Origin: UBA2705 sp963977125
GTDB taxonomy: Bacteria > Pseudomonadota > Alphaproteobacteria > Micavibrionales > Micavibrionaceae
Direction: 5' to 3'
Length of the DNA: 64,000 bases
Assembly: GCA_963977125.1 (NCBI GenBank)
Contig: CAXBNJ010000001.1
Span: 124,001 to 188,000, forward strand
In this document: positions 18,838-27,113 of the stretch, piece by piece
Layout of the letters: each line of letters begins with the position of its first letter
Numbering within the stretch: the first letter of the stretch is position 1
Notes under the pieces: generated by a model
What the model was told of the DNA's origin: nothing
The model's input: only the letters and a program-made list of their open reading frames with translations
Database searches by the model: none
Translations under genes and position numbers: made by a program

Positions 18838-20310
18838 ATGCGCTTAGAGAGCACGAGCATAATTGGAGTTTTGCATTTCGTCGGTATTGGCGGTATAGGC
18901 ATGTCAGGCATTGCCGAAGTACTGCATTCCATGGGCTATGTTGTGCAGGGCTCTGACATTGCATTAAGCCCCAATGTTGAGCGCTTACAGAAAAAAGATA
19001 TTACCGTTCATATTGGTCACGCCGCAGAAAATATTTATGCTGATACGCAGCGCCCCGCTGCCGTGGTTATATCTTCCGCCGTGCCGTGTGATAATCCTGA
19101 ATTAGTTGAAGCGCGCGCGCAAAAAATTCCTGTAGTTCGCCGCGCTGATATGCTCGCGGAGCTTATGCGCTTTAAATCAGCCATCGCCATTGGCGGTACG
19201 CATGGCAAAACCACAACCACATCATTAGTCGGCACATTGCTTGAAAAATGCGGCGTTGACCCAACGGTGATTAATGGCGGCATTGTTAATTCATACGGCA
19301 CCAATACCCGTATGGGGCAGGGCGATTGGATGGTGGTTGAAGCGGATGAAAGCGATGGATCTTTCACGCGCCTGCCTGCGCAAGTCGCCGTGGTCACAAA
19401 TATTGACCCCGAACATATGGAACATTACGGCGCTTTTGATAATATGCGCCAAGCCTTTGTGCAATTCGTAGAAAACATTCCTTTTTATGGTTTTGCTGTT
19501 TTGTGTTTGGATCATCCTGAGGTGCAGTCCCTTATTGCAAAAACCACAGATCGCCGCATTCTGACCTATGGCTTTAACCCGCAAGCGGATATCCGCGCTG
19601 AATCTATTCGCAGCGTAACGGAAGGCAGCTATTGTCGCGTTACTTTTGCGGGCTGGATGCGCGGTGAAGAGGAAGATTTCGTCCTCGATAATGTTTTCTT
19701 GCCGATGCCTGGTCGTCATAACTTACAAAATGCTTTGGTCGCATTGGCCATCGGTTATGAGCTGCAGCTAGAGCCTGACGCGATGCGCCAAGCCTTAGCA
19801 GGGTTTACAGGCGTTAAACGCCGCTTTACCAAAACAGGCGAAGTGCAGGGCATTTCAATTATTGATGATTACGCCCATCACCCTGTTGAGATCACAGCTG
19901 TGCTCACCGCCGCTCGCCAAGTGGTTGAGGGTAGTAAAGGTAAAGTCATCGCCGTGGTGCAGCCGCATCGTTATTCACGCCTGCACGATTTAATGGTCGA
20001 TTTTTGTAAATGTTTCCATGACGCAGATATGGTCGTGGTCGCCAATGTACATAGTGCAGGCGAAGACCCTATAGACGGCGTTGATAAAGAGACCTTCGCC
20101 AAAGGTATCGCCGCGCATGGCCATCGTAATGTCGCTGTGCTTGAAAGTGAAGATGAACTCGCCTCATTAATCGCGACTCATGCACAATCAGGTGATTTAG
20201 TGATATGTATGGGCGCGGGTAGTATTACCAAATGGGCTAATGCGCTACCCGCACAGCTGCAAGCCGTGTTTGAACAGCAAGAACAACTGACAGATAAGAG
20301 CGTTGCATGA
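18838..20310 (+). CDS. murC: UDP-N-acetylmuramate:L-alanine ligase
   Basis: A 490-residue Mur ligase that adds the first amino acid, L-alanine, to UDP-MurNAc. Visible motifs are HFVGIGGIGMSGIAEVL (13-29) for UDP binding, GGTHGKTTTTS for ATP, EADESDGSF, and DDYAHHPVEI in the C-terminal domain. Length is normal. The ATG at 18838 has a weak purine-rich leader (AGAGTATAAAAG). Its stop overlaps murB by four bases. Confidence 0.97.
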   Translation: MRLESTSIIGVLHFVGIGGIGMSGIAEVLHSMGYVVQGSDIALSPNVERLQKKDITVHIGHAAENIYADTQRPAAVVISSAVPCDNPELVEARAQKIPVVRRADMLAELMRFKSAIAIGGTHGKTTTTSLVGTLLEKCGVDPTVINGGIVNSYGTNTRMGQGDWMVVEADESDGSFTRLPAQVAVVTNIDPEHMEHYGAFDNMRQAFVQFVENIPFYGFAVLCLDHPEVQSLIAKTTDRRILTYGFNPQADIRAESIRSVTEGSYCRVTFAGWMRGEEEDFVLDNVFLPMPGRHNLQNALVALAIGYELQLEPDAMRQALAGFTGVKRRFTKTGEVQGISIIDDYAHHPVEITAVLTAARQVVEGSKGKVIAVVQPHRYSRLHDLMVDFCKCFHDADMVVVANVHSAGEDPIDGVDKETFAKGIAAHGHRNVAVLESEDELASLIATHAQSGDLVICMGAGSITKWANALPAQLQAVFEQQEQLTDKSVA

Positions 20311-21296
20311 GTGTAGCGTTAACCCCTGAGAGCCACCAAGACCTCCCCGAGATAAAAGGCGCCTATCGTTTCGATGCCGCTCTTGGCGCGAAAGGCTGGT
20401 TTAAAACGGGCGGCACGGCTGAAATTATGGCCTGTCCAGAAGATAGTGATGATTTGCAGCGTTTCTTAACCGCTTACCCGCATGATGCGCCGTTAAATAT
20501 TTTCGGTGTGGCTTCGAATACAATTATTCGCGATGGCGGCGTGGCCGGGGTAACGCTTAAATTAAACCGCACTTTTAATTATATTGAAGCAGAAGACAAT
20601 CATCAATTGCGCGTTGGCGCTTTGGCGCTTGATATGAATGTCGCGCAAAAAGCAGCCCAGCTTGGCATTGGCGGCCTATCTTTCTTAAGCGGTATACCCG
20701 GTACAATTGGCGGCGCGCTGAAAATGAACGCAGGGGCTTATGGCCGCGAAGTTGTGGATTGTCTTGTCTCTCTTAAGGGTATTGACCGCAGCGGCGCTCT
20801 GCACGTGCTTAGCGTTGAAGATATGCATTATAGTTACCGCCATAGCGCCCCCGCACAGGATTTGATTTTTGTTGAGGCGCTGTTTCAAGGTCAAGCGGCT
20901 TCAAGCGATGTGGTCAAAGCTGAAATCGCTGATATTCGCATTAAGCGCGAAAATTCACAGCCGATAAAAGAAAAAACAGGTGGGTCAACATTCGCCAATC
21001 CAAGCGCCGCTGAATTAGCAGCGCTTAACCTTGATCCCTCTATGGGCGCATGGAAGTTAGTTGATGGCGTTGGCGGGCGCAGCTTTTGTGTCGGCGGCGC
21101 GCAAATGTCAGAAAAACACTGTAACTTTATGATTAATCACGATAATGCGAGCGCCTTTGATTTGGAATGCCTCGGCGAAGAAATGCGCCGCCGTGTTTTT
21201 GAACAATTCGGTGTTACGCTACGGTGGGAAATTCGCCGTATTGGGCGTTACGGCGCGGGGCAGGCGCCTCTGGATAACTGGCTAAAATCCTCATAG
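20307..21296 (+). CDS. murB: UDP-N-acetylenolpyruvoylglucosamine reductase
   Basis: A 329-residue FAD-dependent reductase that makes UDP-MurNAc from the MurA product. The FAD-binding N-terminal part has WFKTGG and the core shows SFLSGIPGTIGGALKMNAG, while KEKTGGSTFANP and the AQMSEKHCNFMIN stretch carry substrate-binding and catalytic residues. MurA itself is not in the window. The start overlaps the murC stop (ATGA). Confidence 0.96.
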   Translation: MSVALTPESHQDLPEIKGAYRFDAALGAKGWFKTGGTAEIMACPEDSDDLQRFLTAYPHDAPLNIFGVASNTIIRDGGVAGVTLKLNRTFNYIEAEDNHQLRVGALALDMNVAQKAAQLGIGGLSFLSGIPGTIGGALKMNAGAYGREVVDCLVSLKGIDRSGALHVLSVEDMHYSYRHSAPAQDLIFVEALFQGQAASSDVVKAEIADIRIKRENSQPIKEKTGGSTFANPSAAELAALNLDPSMGAWKLVDGVGGRSFCVGGAQMSEKHCNFMINHDNASAFDLECLGEEMRRRVFEQFGVTLRWEIRRIGRYGAGQAPLDNWLKSS

Positions 21297-21359
21297 CGCT
21301 TTTGCGTAAGCTGTAGGAAACCGATTATACTCAGAGCGTAACAATATGAGGAATTGGTC

Positions 21360-22364
21360 ATGGCTTATAAGAATATAAATTCAAATGCCGATATTAAAGT
21401 CGCATTGCTGGTCGGCGGTTGGTCGGCTGAGCGCCAAGTCTCTTTGGATAAAGGCAAGGCCGTTGAAGCGACATTGCGCGAAATAGGCTATGACCTTAGC
21501 GTTATTGACGTTAGCGATAACTTGCCGAAATTAATTATTCAGTTAGAAGAAATCAAACCTGATGTCGTGTTTAATAATTTACATGGCAAGGGCGGCGAGG
21601 ATGGCACGATTCAAGCAGTGCTTGATATGCTCAAAATCCCATATACGCATTCAGGCGTTACGGCCTCGGCCATTGCCATGGATAAGCCTTTAACCAAAAC
21701 AATCGCCGCAAGTTTGGGCATTAAAGTGGCTGAAGCGATTACGGTCTCCAAGGCTGAAATCACCACACAAACGGCGATTAAAGCTCCTTATGTTATTAAG
21801 CCAAAAGATGAAGGCTCTAGCGTCGGCATTTATTTGATCCAAAGTGATGGTGACAATATTTTACCCTCTATTCAAGAAAGCTGGCCGTTTGAAAATAATG
21901 TGATGATTGAAAAATACCTGCCGGGGGAAGAATTAACCGTCGCTGTACTTGATGGGCGTGCGCAAGCCGTTACCCGCATCATCCCTAAGCAAGATTTCTT
22001 TGATTACCAAGCAAAATACGCTGATACAGGCACAACTTACGAGCTGCCCGCTAATATTCCTAAAGCTGTCTATGATGCCGCTATGGTGCAAGCTGCCGCG
22101 CTTTATACAAAGCTTGGTTGCCGTGGCATTGCGCGTTGCGATTTTAGATTTGATGACAAGCGGGGCGTTGATGGGTTATACTTACTTGAACTCAATACGC
22201 AGCCGGGCCTTACTGCCGAATCAATCGGTCCCTCTCAGGTCATTTATAACGGCTCATCCTTCGCCGAACTTTGCTCACACTTAATTGAAGAAGCCCTATG
22301 TTACGCCAAACAAAAACAAGAAAACACGCCATCACTAAACGCGCCAAAAAGCACAGCACGTTAA
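21360..22364 (+). CDS. ddl: D-alanine:D-alanine ligase
   Basis: A 334-residue ATP-grasp ligase that makes the D-Ala-D-Ala substrate of MurF. It has the family motifs LLVGGWSAERQVSL, LHGKGGEDG, YVIKPKDEGSSVGI, EKYLPGEELTVAVL and LELNTQPGLT with the metal-binding residues. A TTG six bases upstream is in frame, but the ATG at 21360 is better placed relative to GAGGA (21348-21352), so I use it. The gene overlaps ftsQ by 67 bases, which is unusually long for this cluster. Confidence 0.96.
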   Translation: MAYKNINSNADIKVALLVGGWSAERQVSLDKGKAVEATLREIGYDLSVIDVSDNLPKLIIQLEEIKPDVVFNNLHGKGGEDGTIQAVLDMLKIPYTHSGVTASAIAMDKPLTKTIAASLGIKVAEAITVSKAEITTQTAIKAPYVIKPKDEGSSVGIYLIQSDGDNILPSIQESWPFENNVMIEKYLPGEELTVAVLDGRAQAVTRIIPKQDFFDYQAKYADTGTTYELPANIPKAVYDAAMVQAAALYTKLGCRGIARCDFRFDDKRGVDGLYLLELNTQPGLTAESIGPSQVIYNGSSFAELCSHLIEEALCYAKQKQENTPSLNAPKSTAR

Positions 22365-23164
22365 GTCGCCTACAGGCAGGCTTTCAGCGGCTCGGTCTGC
22401 GCTTTTTAGTGCTCGCTGTGGCGCTATGGGCTTTTGGCTGGTTCGCGCTGAGTGGCGGCATTCAAAAAACGCAAAACTGGATGGGTGATAAAGCGGTTTT
22501 GGTTATGGCTGACGCAGGATTCAGCCTGAAAAACATTTATGTTGAAGGGCGCGAAAATACAGATTCTGCTCTGTTAATGGCGTTGATTAATGCTGAACAA
22601 GGCATGCCTTTATTTTCGCTCGACCCCCATAATATTCGTGATTCATTAAGCGCCATCGCATGGATAAAAACCGTCAGTGTTAAGCGCGTTTTCCCTGATA
22701 GTCTCTATATCGTAATTGAAGAGCGCAAACCGGCGGCCTTTTTACTCAAAGACAAAAAATTGCAGCTTATTGATCGTGATGGCTATGTTATCACCTCGCA
22801 GAATATTGAACGTTTCAAAGACTTGTTGATTATCCATGGCGAGGGTGCGCCCAGTCATGTAGCAACCTTGCTAGATGTTATTGATGGCGTGCCTGAACTG
22901 GCGGCGCGTCTTGACCAAGCGCATCTTGTCAGCGGTCGCCGTTGGGACTTAATTCTACAAAATAAAATTACAGTGAATTTGCCCGAAAAAGATGTCGCTT
23001 TGGCTATGCAGCGTTTGTTAAAAGCGCATGATCAAGACGGTATTTTAGATAAACAAATCAAGAATATAGATGTGCGCCAAGATGATCGCCTTATTATTAA
23101 GGCTTATCCGGGCGCAGCGCAGCAAAGCTATAGCTTGATTAATAATAAGGGCGCGCCTATATAA
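22298..23164 (+). CDS. ftsQ: cell division protein FtsQ
   Basis: A 288-residue bitopic membrane protein. A strongly basic cytoplasmic tail of about 30 residues precedes one membrane helix (about 33-52). A POTRA domain follows, from the NIYVEGRENT strand through IKTVSVKRVFPDSLYI and EERKPAAF, and then the beta domain that recruits FtsL/FtsB. The start lies inside ddl; the next in-frame ATG would remove the tail and helix, so the overlapping start is kept. ftsA follows after 63 bases. Confidence 0.93.
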   Translation: MLRQTKTRKHAITKRAKKHSTLSRLQAGFQRLGLRFLVLAVALWAFGWFALSGGIQKTQNWMGDKAVLVMADAGFSLKNIYVEGRENTDSALLMALINAEQGMPLFSLDPHNIRDSLSAIAWIKTVSVKRVFPDSLYIVIEERKPAAFLLKDKKLQLIDRDGYVITSQNIERFKDLLIIHGEGAPSHVATLLDVIDGVPELAARLDQAHLVSGRRWDLILQNKITVNLPEKDVALAMQRLLKAHDQDGILDKQIKNIDVRQDDRLIIKAYPGAAQQSYSLINNKGAPI

Positions 23165-23227
23165 GACAAACCAAATACTCAGCCGTAATAGATTATAACC
23201 ACCATCAGATAAAGCGTAGAAACACCC

Positions 23228-24502
23228 ATGCCACAGAGAACATTTTTAACCAAAGGATCTGCCGTTGCCGCCATTGATATTGGCTCAAGCAAAATCGTGT
23301 GCTTGCTCGGCCAAGTGCAAGATGAATTTGGTACTATTGAGATTATGGGCTATGGCTATCGTTCTTCTGAGGGCGTGAAAAATGGCGCAATTGTCAATCT
23401 GGGTGCGGCAGAGGCTTCAATACGTGAAGCCGTTCATATGGCTGAAAATTTAGCGGCTGAAAAGTTAAAAGGCTATCCATTGCGCGATGTTGTGGTCAGT
23501 GTTTCGGCGTGTCACGCATATTCTTCCTTTGTTGAAGCCAGCGTCGATGTGCGCGGTAATCCGATATCTAAGAAAGATATAGAACGCGGCCTTGTTAAGG
23601 CACAGCATCAAGTGCTTGATACGCAAGATGCTGAACTTATTCACACCATTCCGGCGGCCTATTGGCTTGATGGACAGGGCGGCATAAGTGACCCTGTGGG
23701 CATGGTCGGTGAAGAGCTTAATTTGAACATCCATATTGTCATGGGCGATACGTCAGGTATTCGTAATCTAGCGGCGAGCGTTAAGCGCTCTCACCTTGAT
23801 ATCTCAGCGCTTTGCGTGGATTCTTATGCCAGTGGCCTTGCGTGCCTGGTCGATGATGAAAAAGACTTAGGCTGTATTATTATTGATATTGGCGCTGGCG
23901 TGACGAGCTTTAGCGTGTTCCAAGCAGGGCGTATGCTTTTGAATGATTATGTGCCGATGGGCGGTGCGCATGTGACCAATGATATCGCGCAAGGCTTGAC
24001 CACGAGTTTTGCCGAAGCGGAGCGTTTAAAAAACCTCTATGGCAATGCCATGTCATCAAGCTCTGACACGCATGACATGATCGAAGTCATGCAAATGGGG
24101 GATAATAATGAACTGCACCCCAATCATATTCCGCGCTCAGTTCTTGTCGGTATTATTCAGCCGCGCATGGAAGAAATATTTGAACAATTACGCGCAAAAT
24201 TAATGGATAACGGCGTCACGGAAGCTATTGGTCGCCGCGTTGTTTTGGTTGGCGGCGCATCGCAAATGCCAGGCTGCCGCGATTTAGCGCATTACGTATT
24301 GGATAAACAAGTTCGCTTAGGTAAGCCTATCGGCGTATCTTCGCTTCCCAAAGAAATGAACAGCCCGGCTTTTGCGACGGTCGCGGGCTTGTTTGAATAT
24401 CTCGGTCATCATGCCGGTGAGATGCCTGCAGAAATTATGGAGCGCGGCGATACACGCTCAATCTGGCAGCGCACGAAAATGTGGCTACAGGAAAACTGGT
24501 AG
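23228..24502 (+). CDS. ftsA: cell division protein FtsA
   Basis: A 424-residue actin-fold ATPase that tethers FtsZ to the membrane. It has the phosphate-1 loop AIDIGSSKIVCLLG near the start, the phosphate-2 segment IIIDIGAGVTSFSVF and the adenosine loop VVLVGGASQMPG. The last dozen residues (IWQRTKMWLQENW) form the amphipathic membrane-binding helix. In most relatives ftsZ follows at once; here a three-gene stress/transport unit intervenes. Confidence 0.97.
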   Translation: MPQRTFLTKGSAVAAIDIGSSKIVCLLGQVQDEFGTIEIMGYGYRSSEGVKNGAIVNLGAAEASIREAVHMAENLAAEKLKGYPLRDVVVSVSACHAYSSFVEASVDVRGNPISKKDIERGLVKAQHQVLDTQDAELIHTIPAAYWLDGQGGISDPVGMVGEELNLNIHIVMGDTSGIRNLAASVKRSHLDISALCVDSYASGLACLVDDEKDLGCIIIDIGAGVTSFSVFQAGRMLLNDYVPMGGAHVTNDIAQGLTTSFAEAERLKNLYGNAMSSSSDTHDMIEVMQMGDNNELHPNHIPRSVLVGIIQPRMEEIFEQLRAKLMDNGVTEAIGRRVVLVGGASQMPGCRDLAHYVLDKQVRLGKPIGVSSLPKEMNSPAFATVAGLFEYLGHHAGEMPAEIMERGDTRSIWQRTKMWLQENW

Positions 24503-24548
24503 GGGCGCGCGGCATAGAAATTTAAGTAATGAACTCATTGCCGGCCAC

Positions 24549-24562
24549 TTGATTTTAGTCAA
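24549..24562 (+). promoter_or_regulatory. FNR/FixK-like operator
   Basis: TTGAT-TTTA-GTCAA matches the Fnr/FixK consensus TTGAT-N4-ATCAA at nine of ten fixed positions. Its centre is about 41.5 bases before a start site predicted from a weak -10 (TAGGCT, 24585-24590), the spacing of a class II activator site. The gene downstream, a tandem universal stress protein, is a frequent low-oxygen target in this class. Confidence 0.6.
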
Positions 24563-24622
24563 AGATTTTTTGTTCCTCACCGTTTAGGCTCTAAATGAGG
24601 GTAAAAAACAGGGGATTGGGTC

Positions 24623-25501
24623 ATGAAAAATATTTTGCTTGCTACGGATCTTGGTGTTCACTCTGATCGAGCGATGGAACGTGCGTTGAAGATTGCGAAG
24701 GAGCAAAAAGCGCAGCTGCATATAGTCCATATCGCACCAGATTATACGGGCGCACAAAGTAAGAAAAATCCACTAAACTTACTAAAAAAGACGGAAGACC
24801 TTATTCTCACATATCTTGGAGAGTATAAAGATTTCGAGGATGTCGATACAAAAATCACTGTTAAGCAAGGCGGTGAGGTGTTTTTTGAAATCCTTGAGGT
24901 GGCCTATGCGCATAAGGCTGATCTTATTGTGGCCGGCATGCATGGCAAAAATAGGTTCCGTGATTTGTTTATCGGTACGACAATAGAGCGCATAATACGT
25001 AAAGGAATCACGCCGGTTCTTCTGGTCAAGGACAAGCCGTCAGGCTCTTATCAAAGCGTCCTTGCCGGTGTTGATTTTGCACAAGGATCGCGCAATGCTA
25101 TGCGCCTTGCGATGGGAATCGCGCCGGAAGCCGTATTTCATGCTGTTCATATGTTTAGTCTACCGGTCACGTATTTTGAGGCTGACTTTTATATAGAAGT
25201 CCAGGCGGCAACAGAAAAATCGCAGCGTAAAATGATGGATGCTTTTGTTAACACTGAACGTAGCTATTTTGAAAAAAAATATGCAAGCCTAGCAGAAAAA
25301 ATCTCAGGCGAAGTCATAGAGGGGGCTGTTATTGGTGCTTTGATAGAGAAAGCGAAGGGGCACAAGGCCGATTTACTTACAATGGGCACCCACAGCCAAG
25401 TTGGGTTTAGATCAAAATTAGGCGGTACGGCAGGTGGAATTCTCTCTGATCCACCATGTGACGTGCTCGTCGCTTCGGAGAAATTTCATGACGAGTTTTA
25501 A
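24623..25501 (+). CDS. tandem-domain universal stress protein
   Basis: A 292-residue protein made of two UspA domains (about 1-140 and 145-290). The first carries the nucleotide-binding GMHGKNRF...GTT pattern near 112-127; the second carries a similar GTHSQVGF...GGT pattern near the C-terminus. Proteins of this kind are cytoplasmic and bind ATP under stress or low oxygen. An FNR/FixK-like box lies upstream. The gene overlaps the following YeeE/YedE gene by 14 bases, so the three genes probably form one operon. A GGGGATTGGG stretch precedes the ATG. Confidence 0.88.
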   Translation: MKNILLATDLGVHSDRAMERALKIAKEQKAQLHIVHIAPDYTGAQSKKNPLNLLKKTEDLILTYLGEYKDFEDVDTKITVKQGGEVFFEILEVAYAHKADLIVAGMHGKNRFRDLFIGTTIERIIRKGITPVLLVKDKPSGSYQSVLAGVDFAQGSRNAMRLAMGIAPEAVFHAVHMFSLPVTYFEADFYIEVQAATEKSQRKMMDAFVNTERSYFEKKYASLAEKISGEVIEGAVIGALIEKAKGHKADLLTMGTHSQVGFRSKLGGTAGGILSDPPCDVLVASEKFHDEF

Positions 25502-26072
25502 GCCACTTCCTTGGCGTGTTGCCGGATTGTTTTTAGGGTTAACTTTTTTACTTGCCGTCGTTTTTGTAAAGCCGATTGGTGTATCGACGCAATTTGTCAT
25601 TGCTGATGCCATCGTTTGGTCAGCGTTTGATGATCGTGTCATTCAGAAAAATGACGCGACGAAATCAGGTTACGAATCTTCAAATGCCTATTTAAATAAG
25701 AGCGGTGGAAAATATGCAAAAAGCGCTGCTCAGCCTTTAAATTACAGCTTCGTTTTTGTGATCGCGATGATGTTTGGGGCTTTTTTATCGTCCATATTTA
25801 AGGGCGATAAGCCGCGAGCTATGCAAAGGCATATGCCAGAAATTTGGCGGGAGCGTTTTGGCGATACGCTATGGAAGCGCTATGTGACGGTCTTTATATC
25901 TGGATTTATTGTTCTGTTTGGTGCTCGACTTGCGGGCGGCTGTACTAGTGGGCATATGATGAGTGGTATGATGCAAACTTCGCTGAGTGGATATTTATTT
26001 GCTTTGGGTGCGTTTGCAACCGGTATACCAACAGCCATTTTATTATTTCGTACACGTAAAGGAGAAAAATAA
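25488..26072 (+). CDS. YeeE/YedE-family membrane transporter, first half
   Basis: A 194-residue membrane protein with about four hydrophobic segments and the conserved family motif GGCTSGHMMSG, whose cysteine is thought to relay sulfur species. With the next gene it forms the split YeeE/YedE pair, associated with thiosulfate or other sulfur-compound uptake. An ATG at 25434 is in frame, but the region before 25488 reads as the end of the stress protein in another frame, and CGGAG sits just upstream of 25488. The stop overlaps the next start (TAATG). Confidence 0.82.
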   Translation: MTSFKPLPWRVAGLFLGLTFLLAVVFVKPIGVSTQFVIADAIVWSAFDDRVIQKNDATKSGYESSNAYLNKSGGKYAKSAAQPLNYSFVFVIAMMFGAFLSSIFKGDKPRAMQRHMPEIWRERFGDTLWKRYVTVFISGFIVLFGARLAGGCTSGHMMSGMMQTSLSGYLFALGAFATGIPTAILLFRTRKGEK

Positions 26073-26644
26073 TGGAACTTCTTCTCGCTATTATTCTTGG
26101 AACATTATTTGGATTCGCCTTAAATCGTGTAGGGGCGACGAACCCACAAAATATCATAAATATGTTGCGTTTGAGTGACTTGTCTTTGGCCAAAGTTATT
26201 TTGTTTGCTATTGGCTTTTCATCCTTCTTGCTTTTTATAGGTCTATCATTGGGCGTGTTTGATGTAGGGCATTTCTCTGTTAAGGCAAGCTACTGGGGCG
26301 TTGTTATTGGCGGCGCTTTACTCGGCCTTGGTTTTGCTGTTGCGGGGTATTGTCCGGGCACGGGGATGGCTGCGGCGGCGACAGGTCGCCTTGATGCGCT
26401 GATCTTTGTTCTTGGTGGTCTTGTGGGGGCTTTTGCCTTTGTCCTAGCCTATCAGGGCGTTGAACAAACAGGCATAATGGATAATATTTTTGGTGGTAAG
26501 GCAAGCTTAGCAGAAATTGGCGCTGAAGCATCGACGCCGCTTTTAACATTTGCACCGGGCTGGGTTATAGCCAGTGTGCTGGCTGTGGTTCTAATGGGCA
26601 TTGCAGCGATATTGCCGAAATGTTTAATCAATAAAAGCAAATAA
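26072..26644 (+). CDS. YeeE/YedE-family membrane transporter, second half (DUF6691 type)
   Basis: A 190-residue membrane protein with four to five hydrophobic segments. The GYCPGTGMAAAATGR motif near the middle is the second conserved cysteine motif of the YeeE/YedE fold. It overlaps the preceding half by one base and has AAAGGAG just before the start. The gene ends the operon; a terminator follows 50 bases later. Function in sulfur-compound transport is known for the family, and the substrate here is not shown. Confidence 0.82.
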   Translation: MELLLAIILGTLFGFALNRVGATNPQNIINMLRLSDLSLAKVILFAIGFSSFLLFIGLSLGVFDVGHFSVKASYWGVVIGGALLGLGFAVAGYCPGTGMAAAATGRLDALIFVLGGLVGAFAFVLAYQGVEQTGIMDNIFGGKASLAEIGAEASTPLLTFAPGWVIASVLAVVLMGIAAILPKCLINKSK

Positions 26645-26697
26645 CGAGGCCTCCTTTAAGCTTAGGAGGTGTCTGCCAGCCATATAATCAACAGTAA

Positions 26698-26740
26698 AAA
26701 ACGGAAGATTTCTTAATAGAGAGTCTTCCGTTTTCTTTGT
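26698..26740 (+). terminator. Rho-independent terminator after the UspA-YeeE/YedE unit
   Basis: An 8-bp stem ACGGAAGA (26701-26708) pairs with TCTTCCGT (26724-26731), followed by TTTCTTTG. A-rich sequence before the stem would also let it work for minus-strand transcripts. It separates the stress/transport operon from the ftsZ leader. Confidence 0.8.
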
Positions 26741-26828
26741 TCTGTTATATTGGAATAGGCTTTTCCTTCATGTCAGTTTCTCCATGTAAGTTTAAGGCGT
26801 GGATATGGGGTGCAAAGCTCAGGGCTGT

Positions 26829-26869
26829 TTATCCCCATGCCTGTGGATAAGGTTATCCACTTATCCACA
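26829..26869. promoter_or_regulatory. cluster of four DnaA-box-like sites
   Basis: Within 41 bases: TTATCCCCA (26829-26837, one mismatch), TGTGGATAA (26842-26850, perfect, reverse), TTATCCACT (26853-26861, one mismatch) and TTATCCACA (26861-26869, perfect). The last two share a base. Consensus is TTATCCACA. A fifth box lies at 27020. DnaA is known to act on ftsZ transcription in Caulobacter; here the role is inferred. Confidence 0.75.
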
Positions 26870-26899
26870 GAACAAAGTGTTTGAACGCTTGCCTCGGAT

Positions 26900-26937
26900 G
26901 ATTCACAGGGTTTACAATAACACTGAGATTACGAATC
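26900..26937. promoter_or_regulatory. two GANTC sites in the ftsZ leader
   Basis: GATTC at 26900-26904 and GAATC at 26933-26937 match the CcrM methylation motif. They lie between the DnaA-box cluster and the likely ftsZ promoter. In Caulobacter the methylation state of such sites affects ftsZ expression. Confidence 0.5.
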
Positions 26938-26968
26938 ACGCCGAGTAAGGATAAGGTTTCTCTTATTC

Positions 26969-26998
26969 TTGATAAGGTCAAAATTGTGAGACTATTTG
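26969..26998 (+). promoter_or_regulatory. candidate ftsZ promoter
   Basis: TTGATA (26969-26974), 18 bases, then TATTTG (26993-26998). The -35 is good and the -10 is weak. It would start transcription near 27005, just before the last DnaA box, about 110 bases before the ATG. Confidence 0.35.
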
Positions 26999-27019
26999 AT
27001 TTGTGCAAAACCCCGCATC

Positions 27020-27028
27020 TGTGGATAA
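27020..27028 (-). promoter_or_regulatory. DnaA box near the likely ftsZ start site
   Basis: TGTGGATAA is a perfect reverse match to TTATCCACA. It sits just downstream of the candidate start site, where bound DnaA could block or modulate transcription. Confidence 0.65.
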
Positions 27029-27113
27029 GTTTTGTATAAGCCAAGAACAACTGTGTAAAATTTATGATGTAACCAACATTACTGTTGGCTGTCGTGCTAC
27101 GGAGGATACCTGC

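Larger units (their letters stand above)
26645..27113. other. long ftsZ leader region without a gene
   Basis: A 469-bp gap between the YeeE/YedE unit and ftsZ. It holds, in order, a small inverted repeat (CTCCT/AGGAG, about 26651-26668), a bidirectional-looking terminator, a cluster of DnaA-box-like sites, two GANTC sites, a weak promoter candidate and a fifth DnaA box. No open reading frame here looks real. An in-frame ATG at 27003 would extend FtsZ by 37 residues, but that part is not FtsZ-like. Confidence 0.6.

Noticed and set aside
26821..27028. Possible chromosomal replication origin
   Set aside because: DnaA boxes are present, but there is no long AT-rich unwinding stretch, and the neighbours (yeeE-like, ftsZ) are not origin neighbours such as dnaA, hemE, parA or gidA.
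27003..27113. 37-residue N-terminal extension of FtsZ
   Set aside because: Not FtsZ-like, overlaps a DnaA box, and a strong ribosome-binding site points to the ATG at 27114.
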